DNA of 64,000 bases. Origin: Chlorella sorokiniana (Eukaryota; Chlorophyta; Trebouxiophyceae; Chlorellales; Chlorellaceae). The stretch's first letter is position 1, and the number at the start of each line of letters is the position of its first letter. The stretch is taken from assembly GCA_025917655.1 (NCBI GenBank), contig CP084617.1, positions 496,001 through 560,000 on the forward strand, in the 5' to 3' direction. Shown here piece after piece: positions 1 to 11,093 of the stretch. The position numbers and the translations under genes are program-made. The notes beneath the pieces are model-generated. The model did no database searches. It saw only the letters and a list, made by a program, of their open reading frames with translations, and was not told the origin of the DNA.

Positions 1-2108
1 GAAAGCCACGTGCCAGCCGCTCCACAGCGATTCGGCTGCCTGCAGGCGGTGGCACGGTGTGGGAGGACCCGTGTTTGCGTTTGCACATGATTGCTGCTGT
101 CCCATGGTTTGAGGGGCAGGGAGGGGCCTACTGCAACGGAGCCCTGAACCCAAGGGCGTGCACAGCACAGCACGGTACAGCGCAGCACAGCGCAGCACAG
201 CCGCACCCATGCAGCGCGCAGCCGCGGGGGAGCAACCGCAAGCAGCGTGCCAGCGCCGCACCTCCTCGCTGAGCTCTCCCAGTGAAGCGTCCTCCACAAA
301 ACGCAGGCAGCTGCCGGGCCCGAGGTGCACGACGGCGACGGCGGTGCCGCCGCCGCCGCCCTCCGCCACACGCGCCCCCAGCACATCTGAATAGAAGCGG
401 GCTATCTGGCGGGCAGAGCCTGCGACCCGGGGGGTGTCAGGTGTGAGATTAGAGAGCGCGAAAGTGGGGGTTGTAAGAAGGTGCAGCAAACAATTTCTGG
501 GGGGTGGCAGGGTTTCCTGGCAGCCCCCCAGAAAACCACCCTCGGACATGCGCTGCCGCCGCTTTGCATCACCCACCCGTGAAGCAGGGCAGGCGCAGCT
601 CAACGATGCCTGCCGGCCACGGGAAGCCGGGAGCGGCGGCGACCAGCAGGAAGCGCTGGCCCCAGGGGCACGTCACCGCCACATCGCCGCTGGCCACTGC
701 CGCATCGCCGTGCCGCCCCGCTGCCCCCGCCTGCGCCTGCGGGGCCGCGGAGAGCGCAAACCGCGTGCCCTCGAAGGCCCCCAGGCCCTGCAGCCTGGCC
801 AGCCGCTCTGCCGCCGCCGCCGGGCTGGGCAGTTTGAGTTTGATGGTGCCGTGGGTGGCTTGCGGAGGGCCCTTCACGATGTGCAGCTGCTGCCGGCCGA
901 TGTTGTACCTGCCGAGGGAGCGCAGGCGCTGTGCATGAACTTGATTCCTTAATCCCTTGACAGCCAAACAGGCCGCGCTGCGACCCGGCAGGACGCACAG
1001 GGAGCACGCGGGCCCGGGGCTCCCTCAGCAGGCCAACGCATCGGCAGGCCGGGTGGCAGGCGCGAGCGGCGAAGGCGGCCGGGGCGGCGGCGGCCTGTGC
1101 GTCTTTGCCGCGTGTGGTCGCGCACCAGGTGACGTAGGGGCCGCCGCGCTGCCAGCCCAGGGTGTCTGGGTCTGGGGTGAGGCCCAGCCCCTCCCAGAGT
1201 AGAAGAGGCGGGCCAGGTCCAAGTCTGGCACCTGCTCAGTTGGAGGGAAGGGGGACTGAGGAAAAGGGAAGAGGAGCAGCTGAAGCCTTGGGAACATTGG
1301 TGGTGAGCATGGCAGGAGAGGACGCTGCAAGGCAGACAAAGCCGGCCAGCCGTGGAGGAAAGCGCAGCAGCCCCGGCCACGAGGCGAGGGCAGGCTGGGG
1401 GCGCGGCGCTCGCCTCGAGGTTCACGTGTTCCAAGTGCACCGCATTGCCCACGTCCTGGGAATGAATGTCCGCAGCTTCCCCCTGCCGCCCGGCTCCCCC
1501 TCCTGCTGTGGCCGCTGCTGCTGGTGCGCCGCCTGCTCGCTGCGCCGGGCGGGCGGCGCGTCACTCGGCGGGCGGCTCGCCGCCGCCGCCGCTCGACGCC
1601 GCCGGCAGCGCTCGCTGCAATACTTGACCTCATCCCAGACCTGCAGTTCGAGATTGATCGCCAGGAGCGACAGAGTCTCAGCGGGACGCAACGCACCGCT
1701 GCTTACATGCCACACAGCAGGCCCGACTGGCAGCGGTGCCACATCGGGTCCCCAGGGCTTGCCTTCTCCCACTTCTTGCGCCACTCGAACGGCCTGCACA
1801 TGTCGGAAGACTTGGCGGAATACTTATCGAAATGAAGAGGCGAGTGCAGGAGCGCAGTATCCGCCGGAAGACACCAGCAATAATACACGGCGGCCAGAGC
1901 CGCCAACAGCGGCGCCTTCCGCCGCCAACAAAACTGTCGCAGGCATAGGTGTCCCTTGCCTGTTGCACACTGGGCAGATCTTGGACGGGAGATTGCTTTT
2001 CGTGTGTTTTGCTGTGTTGCGACCGCCTTTGGCAGCTTTGGCAGCGATTTGGACCACACGGGGCGCAACGTGCAGTCCCACTGCACGTCCAACATGAAGC
2101 ATTGACAT
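1..2108 (-). CDS. DUF2256-glyoxalase/VOC domain fusion protein (3' end outside window)
   Basis: Exons run leftwards from an ATG at 2108. Exon 1 (2108-1960), a 31-nt exon (1793-1763) and exon 3 (from 1640) join to give the zinc-binding DUF2256 module: KICPVCN, then RPFEWRKKWEK, then VWDEVKYCSERCRR, with its four cysteines. Both introns inside it are GC-AG and in phase. About 60 codons later the same strand carries a glyoxalase/bleomycin-resistance (VOC) fold: HLEHVNLE (about 1440-1414), VPDLDLARLFYS (about 1234-1200), a second strand-helix-strand around 900-590, and ARFYSDVLGARVAEGG (about 400-350). The VOC part has no ATG of its own before an upstream in-frame stop, and its frame lies one base before the DUF2256 frame. 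One missing base or one small intron therefore joins the two. A further single-base loss lies in the CCC run at 1193-1195. VOC proteins are metal-dependent lyases or dioxygenases; the substrate here is unknown. Two separate overlapping genes remain possible. Confidence 0.65.
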
Positions 2109-2865
2109 ATGACGTCGATGGGACAGGGGGCGAAGCTCTGGCATCGGCACTGGGGTTAAGCACCTCCCCGCCCGCTGACGGGGCAAAGGCGCCGCTCGAC
2201 TGCCGCTGCTGATGTTGCTCTTTCTGCCTCCGCCACAGCTCGCATCGCTGTCTACTTCCGTGAATGGATCAGAATCAAATGTATTACGTGAAATCCGATC
2301 CGGCAAGTACTCTTCTATGCTCTTGTGGGTGCCCGGCATCTGCGGCCAGGGGCTGCGGCACAGACGAGAAGCGCATCTCACGTGTGCGAGGCTCAATGCG
2401 CTGCCAAGTGCACGCAGGAAGGCAACAGATGCGATGTTTTTGTTCAATGTAAATTCTTCACAGCTCATTGGTAGTCAATTTTGCAGGACACATTGTGCAG
2501 GCCAACTTGTCCAACGCCGCTGACTCCTCGCTCCACCCTGCCTCGTGAAAGGGGCGCATTCTGGCCTGGTACAGGCCTTTCCATCTGCTTTTGGCAAACA
2601 GCACGCATGGGTGCCGGGTTGTGTCTCTCCTCGGCTTCTGGCACCCCCGCCGCAGCTGCTCCGAAGCAACAGCAGGAGGGGTGCCTTTCTCCCAGCTGCT
2701 GACTCTTACACCACTCTCTTCGTGCAGAGCGTGCCACAATGCAAACGTCAGATACCTTGGATCGGGCCTGAGAGACCCCACAGCTCCCAGCAGCCTCATC
2801 AGCTGCCAGCTTCATCGAATCAACCTCTCGCTCAACCCCGCCAGCCCCCTCCAGCCTGGTGAATC
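2109..2865. other. Intergenic, between divergent genes
   Basis: This holds the presumed 5' regions of the DUF2256-VOC gene (leftwards) and the hypothetical gene at 2866 (rightwards). It is less GC-rich than the surrounding exons. I see no conserved protein in any frame. A short upstream exon of the rightward gene could lie around 2733-2862, but nothing decides this. Confidence 0.4.
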
Positions 2866-4404
2866 ATGCCACGCAGTTGTGACCCGGGCTGGGGCCCCAC
2901 CCGCGGCACCTGGGACCCAGGCGGCGGCGGCGACAGCGCAGGTGACAAGGCCGCCGCTGGGTGGCCGCTGGGGACGAGCCCGCGCCACGCTGCCGCCCTC
3001 GCCCGCTCCGAAACGCTCAGCCCGCTGCTGCCCTGCGGGCTGACTGAGGAGGAGCTGGCCGCTATCACTGCATCTGCCGGCAGCCGCAGCGCCAGCGGCG
3101 AGCTGGCTGCCGCCGAGGGCAGCCCCTTCTCGTGGGATGGTGCGCTGCCGGCCTGCCCTGCCTGCCCTCTTGATCAGGCTGCTCGGCCTCCTGCTAGCTT
3201 CCTGAATGCTGCTCGAATGCTGCTCGATACGGAGCACCTGCTGACATTCTCCACTTGCGCAGGGCGCACCCCAGCGTTTCACCCCCAAGGCATTCAGCAC
3301 CGGCTGCTGCGGCTGGCACCATTCCCGCTGCCCAGCCTCAGGCAGGCACTGCCAGCTTCACGGTGCCCGTCGACACGAGCCTGCAACGCAGCCCAGTCCC
3401 GGCCCAGGCTCGCCCAGGCAGCGAGGCCAGACCGGGGGCCGGCAGGCCCCCGACGACCCTCGCCGCTCCTTTGAGCGCGTCAACCGGGTGGCAGCGGCGG
3501 TGGCTGCAGAGAAGGCCCGCCGCCGCTCGCTGGAGCAGCAGCGCAGGCGGGAGGGTGTGGCACGCGCCCGTAGCCAACACCACCACCTGGCAGCCGCCGA
3601 GCAGTTGCGCGTGGCAGTGCCGCCTCGCCGCCGGGCCGGAGGGCCACTAGCGCTGCTGCTGGGCCGCCAGGGCTCCGCCTCAGAGGGCCAGCTGGACGCG
3701 CTGCTGGGCCCCCCACCCCCGCGGTTCGGTGGAAGGCGTCACCGCTGCCGCCCGCTTGGCAGCAATTTCGCCGGATCCATGCGCCCACCTGCCAGCATCC
3801 ACGGAACCCTCTGTTACCGACACTTCAGCTCAGCACGCAGCCCCTGGCACCCCTTACACTGCAGCTGGAGCAGGCCCCCCGCAATCGCCAGCCCAACAGC
3901 CAGCCCAAGCACCGCACCGAGCCGGCGCCTGTGCGCAGCTCGGCTCCACCAAGCGGCGCCGATGCCGCCTGGAGGGAGCAGCTGCGCCACCACCTGCGCC
4001 TCGCCGACGCCGACGGCAGGGGCAGCGCGGTGAGCGGCGGCAGCGCCTCCAGCAGCAGCAGCCGCTGCTCAGCCACCCCCCAGCAGCCCCTTTGGGCAGC
4101 GAGGCCACCACGCGCCCGATCCTGAGCTGCGGGATGGCCAGCAGGGCCCTGCTGGGAAGCATCCCGGCAGGCCCAGCACGCTCAGCATGGCTTCAGGCCC
4201 AGGGACGCCCCCCAGCCGCTCACTGGTCCCACTCCAGGCAACTACACGTCCTTCACAGCGGCGTCTCCCCTGGGCGACAGCAGCAAGCCTTCCCTTGCCA
4301 CAGTCAACACCCCATGCGATGCAAATGACGAGCCGGCGACTCCCCGCCGCAAGAAGTGCCTGCTGTCGGCCGTGCAGCGCATGCAGCGCATGCTGCGCCT
4401 GTGA
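2866..4404 (+). CDS. Hypothetical low-complexity basic protein
   Basis: I do not recognise a family. Three stretches look like real protein on this strand: an acidic segment LTEEELAAITASAG (about 3040-3080) ending at a plausible donor after SPFSWD; a basic helix FERVNRVAAAVAAEKARRR followed by Gln/Arg-rich sequence (about 3468-3600); and a convincing C-terminus, GNYTSFTAASPLGDSSKPS through RRKKCLLSAVQRMQRMLRL, with a TGA at 4402-4404. The segments lie in different frames, as expected from introns plus the single-base losses seen across this window. The start at 2866 is only the first ATG in frame with the acidic segment. The exon structure is unresolved. Confidence 0.4.
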
Positions 4405-5043
4405 GCCTGTGTGGATGCGGCAACTCACCAACTCCCGACAATTTCCGCAAGTCGTCGCCCCCTTGCTGTGCATGCCTGTTGTGATTCCCTTGCCACTACC
4501 TACTCCTTGCATCTTAGCGACTTGCCACAACAAGTTTTCACCTTGCAACGAACGCCTCTGCTTCAACCTCGGTTTTCCTGTGGTGCAGGCAGCTTCCCTA
4601 GCTGGTTTGCTCAATGCATGACGCACGCATTCCCCAGGCTTTGCCTGCTTGACAGGCCTCTCAAACGTGGGATCTCGCAATTGTTTTGAAGTGTGCACTA
4701 GCGGCCCTGCAAGTTGTGGGGCCATGTTGTTGCCCGATTGCTCCTCTGATTGTTGCATCATTTCTTCCTGCCATATCTTTTGTACGTGGTAGATGTACAT
4801 TCGTTGGCTTATAACCACGCCATAGTCCTGCCAACAGAGCTGTGGGCTGTGGCCGCCACACAGGGCACCGCTGAGGTGGCTGAGTGCCAGCCCCGTGCCC
4901 ACGGCGCATGGCATCATCAGCCGTAGAGTGGTGCACGTGCAACAAGGAGATCGTCAAAGAGCAAGGGAACTTTGCATGGCGGGCACCACTGCCATCGGTG
5001 GCACGCACGCATCGCCTCGAAGCAGCAAAAACTGCGACGCAGG
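4405..5043. other. Intergenic, between convergent genes
   Basis: This contains the 3' untranslated regions of two genes that face each other (stops at 4404 and 5044). I see no ORF with protein-like composition and no TGTAA motif in either direction. Confidence 0.4.
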
Positions 5044-6730
5044 TCACAGCCCCGCCTGCCGCCGCCGAGCCGCCTGCCGAGCCTCCTCCTCAGCATCCAT
5101 CTGCAGCCAGGGCATTGCTCAATTATGAGAGGTTCCCGTAACATGCAAGCAGGGAAATGCAGCTGCGCTGCAGCGCTCACAGACGGCCTGCGGCTGCAGC
5201 TGCAGCGAGGCACCAGCAGTGCAGGCAGGCAGGCACTTCCCGGCGGCCCTCGGCGATGCAGCAGCCTGCACCACCCGCTCGCCTGATCGGCCAGAGCCTG
5301 CTGCTCCCGCAGGCGCCGCATGTCCTCTTCAGACAGCCTGCGTCGCGCCCGCATGCGGTTCTGCTGCAGGTTCTCCTCCTCTGGGGGGGACGGCGGGCAG
5401 GGGGTGGCAAGGGAGCGGGCTGGGCAGCACAGAAGCTGGCGCAAACTGGAGCTGGCAGACGGCACGCAGGACACGATTCCGCTGCGCACGCTCCAGGACG
5501 CTCTGGGACGCTACCTGTTTGAGCTGTACACGCATGCGAGCTCCGGGACGCTGGCTGTTGCACTGCGCATTCATGCAGGGTCGCTGTGAGCGCGCCCAAA
5601 CTTCCCCCGCCGCTCACCTGGCGCCAGCTGCTTCTTCACCGCAAACGGGTGGTTCTCCGGCAGGTCGATGGCGTCCAGATCCACAGGAATCATATCCCTG
5701 CATGGAACACAGGTACCGGCCAGCAACAGCCGTGATTGAGCTCTTCATGAGCTTCGGGCACTGGCTGCAGGCTGCAGCGCGCGGGCAACGGGCAGAGCAG
5801 CGTGCGACCCACTTCTGGACCTCGCGCTGCCGCCGCCGCCGCGCCGCCTCTATCTGTTCCTCTGTGAGCTCCTCGTACTGCACCCGCCGCATGCTGCGGA
5901 TGGCATCTGGAGGAAGGGAAGGTGCGGACGATGCTGAGCAGGTGGCCGGCCATCCATGCCCCTCATTCCCCTGGAAAGGCTGCTTCGCAGCGGCATGACA
6001 GCAGTGCAGCTTGCGATAGGCACCTAGGGCAAGGTAGCGAGATGATGAAAGCTGGCAGCGCGGCAGGCGAGGGCGGCGGTTGGGGCAAGCGGGAAGAGGG
6101 GCAGCAAGCAAAGCTGCTGTGCCAAGGTTCTGGGGGAGCAGGCCCTCACTTGTGTAGGCCCGATCGTCGGCGATGCCGCCCCGCTTGAAGCCGCGCTCCT
6201 CCAAACGGTTCCCGCCCCGCCTGCAGCCGCGCAGGGTCACAAGTTAAGGCCGCAATGTGCTTCGGCTCGGTGCTGAGCACCCCATGTTGTTGGGAGTGTG
6301 CTCACAGTGAATCAAGCTCACACAGGCTGCATTGCGCAAGCCATGCGGCAGCTCAGGCCAGGCGGCAAGGCTGCAGCCAGATGAGCGATCAGGGATGCAT
6401 CGGCACTCACAGGCGCTTCCGCAGGGCCTTGGTCACGCGCAACGCCGCCAAGAGGCCCACGCAGGCCAGAGCGCCGGTGACGTACCACGGCTGCCCGCCA
6501 GCGCCTGCCGGCGGCCCCTGCGGCGGAGCCACCGTCTGATACAGGTCGGCCTCGCTGAGGCGCTTGCTGGCATTCACCATCAGGCGCTGCGCCCGGGCCC
6601 TGCTGCGGCTGTCGGCAGGCCGCGGCCCCGCTGCCCAAGGCGTCTCCGCCAGCGGGGAGCGCGGGCAGCTGCGGCGGGAGGGCAGCACCCGGCTGCCCAC
6701 AACCCCTATCGACCCCAGGGACGTTGCCAT
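5044..6730 (-). CDS. Small basic protein with one membrane segment, probably organelle-targeted
   Basis: Six exons join in phase with no frame errors. Exon 1 (6730-6411) gives a Ser/Arg/Pro-rich N-terminus like a plastid or mitochondrial transit peptide, then KRLSEADLYQTVAPPQ and a hydrophobic segment WYVTGALACVGLLAALRV followed by basic residues. Later exons give LEERGFKRGGIADDRAYT, then VQYEELTEEQIEAARRRRQ, then DMIPVDLDAIDLPENHPFAV, then RRRLSEEDMRRLREQQALAD, and finally DAEEEARQAARRRQAGL with a stop at 5044-5046. The last intron starts with GC (donor at 5282). The product is roughly 250 residues: a membrane anchor followed by a charged helical tail. I do not recognise the family. It shares a short divergent promoter region with Rab GDI. 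Confidence 0.65.
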
Positions 6731-7032
6731 AATCTACAATACGTGAGGCAGTGGGACAGGGTGCGCAATCGCTCGAAGCTTGATTTTTCACCGATCGCTG
6801 CGGATCAAAATTTCGAGCTCGTGTGCCTCCTTGCGTCCAGCAATACACTTCAAATATACTAACAATTGTTTTTGCATAGCAAGGCGGTCGCAAAGAGGGA
6901 GCAAGACGCCACACTGCCCACTCCTGCTGCGTGTGTCGTGCATGAGGTGCTCTTGCTCGTTCTGGGCTTTTTGGCCGCCCGATCACCGGCACGTGCGTAC
7001 TCCAGCGCAAGTTTACGTTGCACGGCGCCAGA
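6731..7032. promoter_or_regulatory. Divergent promoter region
   Basis: About 300 bases separate the start codons of the leftward membrane protein (6730) and the rightward Rab GDI gene (7033). The stretch is clearly more AT-rich than the flanking exons, especially around 6775-6890. I see no recognisable TATA box or motif repeat, so the promoter role is inferred from position only. Confidence 0.4.
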
Positions 7033-10000
7033 ATGGATGAAACATACGACGCCATTGTACTCGGCACGGGCCTGAAGGAATGCATCATTTCGGGCCTGCT
7101 GTCCGTCGATGGGCTCAAGGTGTGTGAGCTGATAGGGAGAGCAGCGTGCCTGCCACCTCTCGATCTCCGCCGGATCGTCTGCTCTTTCCTCTGAATGCGC
7201 CACGCTCCGCTGCGCACAGGTGCTGCACATTGACCGCAACAACTACTATGGCGGCCAGTCGGCATCCCTCAACCTCAACCAGGTGCGAGCGGCAGCGGCG
7301 GGCGGCAGCGGCAGGGGACAAGAGGCAGGCTTTAGTGCTGGTTCCCTGCCATCAACTTCCTTGAGGATCTGAATCCGTCTGTTGGTTGAGATACCCTGTT
7401 TGGTCCAGCCAAGGTGCACCCTCGCTCCAAGAGCTGGCTGTTGACAGCGACCGGCCCCCAACTCCCCCTCCTGCAGCTGTTTGAGCGCTTCCGGCCCGGC
7501 CAGAAACCCCCGCGGAGCTGGGCCCCAGCCGCGACTACAACGTGGATCTGGTGCCCAAATTCATCATGGTGGGTGCTGCGCTGCAGTGAAGGTTCCCTGG
7601 GGTCTGCTGCCAGGAGAGCACGCTGCGCAGCGCGGCCCGCTCCGGCCTCCCTGTGCCAGCTCGCCTGCTTGGACTGGATCGGACCGCACAGCAGCAGTTG
7701 CCGTCACTGTCTCTTGCCGCCGCAGCCTCTTCTAGTTGCGCCGCTGCTGCCGATACCTGGCCCTGGACCCCAGCCTCGCCTCGCCGCCGCTCCCTGCTGC
7801 CCTGGCCCCCAGCCTCACTCGCCGCCGCTCCCTGCTGCCCGCCCCCAGCCTCACTCGCCGCCGCCGCCCTGCTGCCCGCCCCCCTGGCACACACACACCC
7901 ACAGGCCAACGGCAACCTCGTGCGGGTGCTGGTGCACACGGACGTGACCAAGTACCTGGAGTTCAAGGCGGTAGATGGCTCCTACGTGCTCAACAAGGCG
8001 CGCGTGGAGAAGGTGTGCACGGAGGCTCGGGAGCAGATGGGCGCCTGGCTGAGCCCCGACGGGCTGGCCCCCGGCGGTACCGCCGCGGTAGTGCTGCGGG
8101 GTGCAAGTCGCCGGGGTGGCGATGGCGGCAGCGCGGGCGTGGGATCAGGGAGGGGACGCAGGCACGGCGGCGTGGCTCCTGCAGGCGGCGGTGGCGCAGG
8201 GCGGCGGCAGAGGATGGTGGTGGAACAGCGCGGTGCTGCTCCCCGCCAGGCTCGTCACAGCCTGCACCCCTCCCCTGCAGGTGCCCGCCACCGACTGGGA
8301 GGCGCTCAAGTCGCCGCTGATGGGCCTGTTTGAGAAGCGGCGCGCGGCCAAGTTCTTCTCGTACTGCCAGCAGTACGACGAGCGCAACCCGCAGGCGCGC
8401 ACGCCGCCTTCCCGTGCGCCCCTGCAGGCGGCCCAGGCTGCTGGGCCGGCCGCCCCGCATGCCGTTTACGAGTCGCTCCACCCCGCTGCCACCCTGCGTG
8501 ACCCCCTGGGTGCCGTACCGCCCTGTGCCTGCAGACCTGGCGCAACTGGGACCTGTCCCGCATGACCATGCACGAGCTGTACGCCCAGTTTGGCCTCGAC
8601 GTCATGACCATCGACTTCATCGGCCACGCCCTCGCCCTGCACCAGAACGACGCCTACATGATGCAGGTGGGGCGGCGCAGACCCTGCCGGGAGCGTGGCA
8701 GGGAGCGAGCCTTGTTTTGCCAGGCTGGGGCTGCGGGGTCTGCAGGCTGCCGGAGAGGACTTGACCAAGCAGTTGGCTACGGCATGGGGTTGTCGCGTTC
8801 TGCCCGCGGCGTGCGGCCAGCTGAGCTGCGGTGTGTTGCCAGCCGAGCAGCGGCGCCGCCCACCCTTCCCCGCCTCCCTCCCCGCCCCGCGCAGCCCGCG
8901 CTGCCCACGGTGCAGAAGATCAAGCTGTACTACGACAGCATGATGCGGTACGAGGGCCTCACCTCCCCGTACATCTACCCCCTCTACGGCCTGGGAGAGC
9001 TGCCGCAGGTGGGCCGCGAGCCTGGCGCCTGAAGGAAAACAAGGCTGCTGTCGCGAGGGGGCCACACCCCTGCCTGCTGTGGCCTCGCATGCGCAGCGTC
9101 AGCAACCTGCATGGGCATATGGCGCCGTGGCAGCGCCGGCACACGCAGGCCAGAGCGCTGTGGGGGCCCTTTCCAGCATCCGTGCTGCCGTCGCGCGCCC
9201 CCACGCTGCTGCTCCCTCCCGCTGCCCCTCCCCCACGCCCCCAGGCCTTTGCCCGCCTGTCGGCGGTGTACGGCGGCACCTACATGCTGGCCAAGCCGGA
9301 TGTGGAGGTGGTGTGGGACGAGGCTGGCAAGGCGGTGGGTGTGAGCAGCGAGGGCGAAACCGCCAAGGCCAAGTTTGTAGTGGGGGACCCAACCTACTTC
9401 CCGGCAAGGTGGGTGGCGGCGGGCCAGCTGTGCTGTGTGTGGGTGGGGGTGGGGGTGGGGTGAAGGGGGTGGGGGGGCAGAGGGGGAGGGATGCGAGTGG
9501 TGTGTGTACTGATTCACGAGGGATGGGTCACGGCAGGGGACGCCCACGCTGGCTGAAGGGCTGTCCGCTCGTCGAGCGTAAACAGCCGCATACATTTCTC
9601 ATGACAATGGAGAGGGCTGTTGCGGCATCGGGAGCCCAGCCAGTGCTTGCACTCAGCTGCAGCCGCCGCCTGCCGCCTGCTGCTGCTGCGCAGGTTCGCA
9701 AGGCGGCGCGGGTGGTGCGCGCGATGTGCATCCTGAGCCACCCCATCCCCTCCACCAACGACAGCCACAGCGTGCAGATCATCCTGCCGCAGAAGCAGCT
9801 CAACCGGCGACACGGTGGGCGGTCTGCGCACATGGGGGCCTGTGCAAACCGCGCCTCCATTCATACGGGGCACACGGCATCGCTCATTGCTGGCACAGGA
9901 CCCTAGCAGCATCGCGCTGCCAGGGTCTCCTCCCCAGCGCCGAATGAAATGGCTCCCGCTGAATCCCTCTCCCTCCCTTGCCTCCTTTCTCTCAGACATC

Positions 10001-10847
10001 TACGTCTTCTGCTGCTCCTACTCGCACAACGTGGCGCCGCGGGACAAGTGGATCGCGTTTGTGTCGACCACGGTGGAGACGTCGGACCCGGCGGGGGAGC
10101 TGGCGCCAGGTGGGCGCCCTGCGCAGCCTCTGCAGTGCGCTGTGCAGCCGCAGGGCGGCGGGCGTCCCGGCATGCCTGCTGCAGTCCGCGTCACCTTGGG
10201 CAAGAGGCGCTGGCCCTGCCAGGCCCGCCGACTTGCCTCCCTGCCCTTTGGCGCACCTCAGCAGCGCCCGTCTGCCACGCACACCCGCCTCGCCTGCCCC
10301 CATATGCCACCCCATCCCCACCCTCCCACCCCCACCATCGTCAGACCAGGCGCGCCCCCCACCGCCCCCACCCCCACCCCCCAACCCCCGCCCCCACCCC
10401 CTTGTCCCCCTCGCCCCCTGCAGGCCTGCAGCTGCTGGGGCGCATCGACGACAGGTTTGTGGAGGTGGTGGACGTGTTTGAGCCGCTGGGCGACGGCTCT
10501 GAGGACGCCGCCTTCATCTCCAAGGGCTACGACGCCACCAGCCACTTTGAGAGCGAGATCGCCGACGTGCTGGACATGTACCGCCGCATCACGGGTACGC
10601 CCGCCCCTGCCTGCCGCACTGCCTGCGGTGCCGCCGTATGTGCTGCCGCCCTCACAAGTGTGCAGAACATGGTGGACGGTAGTCTGCACTGGTTCCGTGC
10701 TTTGTGCGGCTTGGTTTGCGTGCAGCCCTTCCAAGCCTTCAGCCCCCGCTCCGCGGCCCCATCCCGAACCCGCCCGCATCCCCCTTTGCAGGCAAGCCGC
10801 TGGATTTGGACAAGGAGGATCTGCGCAAGCGGCAGGAGGCGCAGTGA
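7033..10847 (+). CDS. GDI1: Rab GDP-dissociation inhibitor
   Basis: This extracts GDP-bound prenylated Rab GTPases from membranes and recycles them in the cytosol. Twelve exons: 7033-7119, 7220-7282, 7477-7568, 7905-8012, 8281-8394, 8535-8666, 8895-9008, 9245-9408, 9694-9814, 9996-10109, 10424-10594 and 10792-10847, about 445 residues as usual for GDI. Diagnostic motifs: [18 protein letters not shown] (dinucleotide-like fold), [81 protein letters not shown] and [13 protein letters not shown]. Exon 3 lacks one base in the C run at 7507-7511 (conserved [12 protein letters not shown] resumes in the next frame). Exon 8 lacks one near 9403 (expected FPGKVRK). The intron after 8394 is GC-AG. The start context and the conserved MDE N-terminus fix the ATG. 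Confidence 0.96.
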
Positions 10848-11000
10848 GCGTGTCCGAACACGCGCCCCGCCACCGCCACGTCCGCTGGCGGCCGCCACTT
10901 GCTTGCCGCAGGCGGGGCCCAGCTAACCATCTACCCTCTGCTTGCTGTTCTGCCCCCCTCAGCGGCCCATTTGCCGCCGCGCTGTGACCCCGACATCCCT

Positions 11001-11005
11001 TGTAA
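11001..11005 (+). terminator. Candidate polyadenylation signal TGTAA for Rab GDI
   Basis: TGTAA lies 154 bases after the GDI stop codon. This pentamer is the usual green-algal polyadenylation signal. The assignment rests on motif and position only. Confidence 0.45.
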
Positions 11006-11093
11006 CAACAGCTGCTGACAGCATGGAATGGGGACGGGGCAGGCAGGACGGCAGGCAACATTTGCGGCTGTGCTGCTACTCTCCTGCTGGCCC

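Noticed and set aside
9403-9693. A GC donor at 9404 (CCG|GCAAGG) in Rab GDI
   Set aside because: It would keep the frame but delete the conserved residues before VRK. A GT donor at 9409 with one missing G (FPGKVRK) fits the family better, so this site is not counted among the GC-AG introns.
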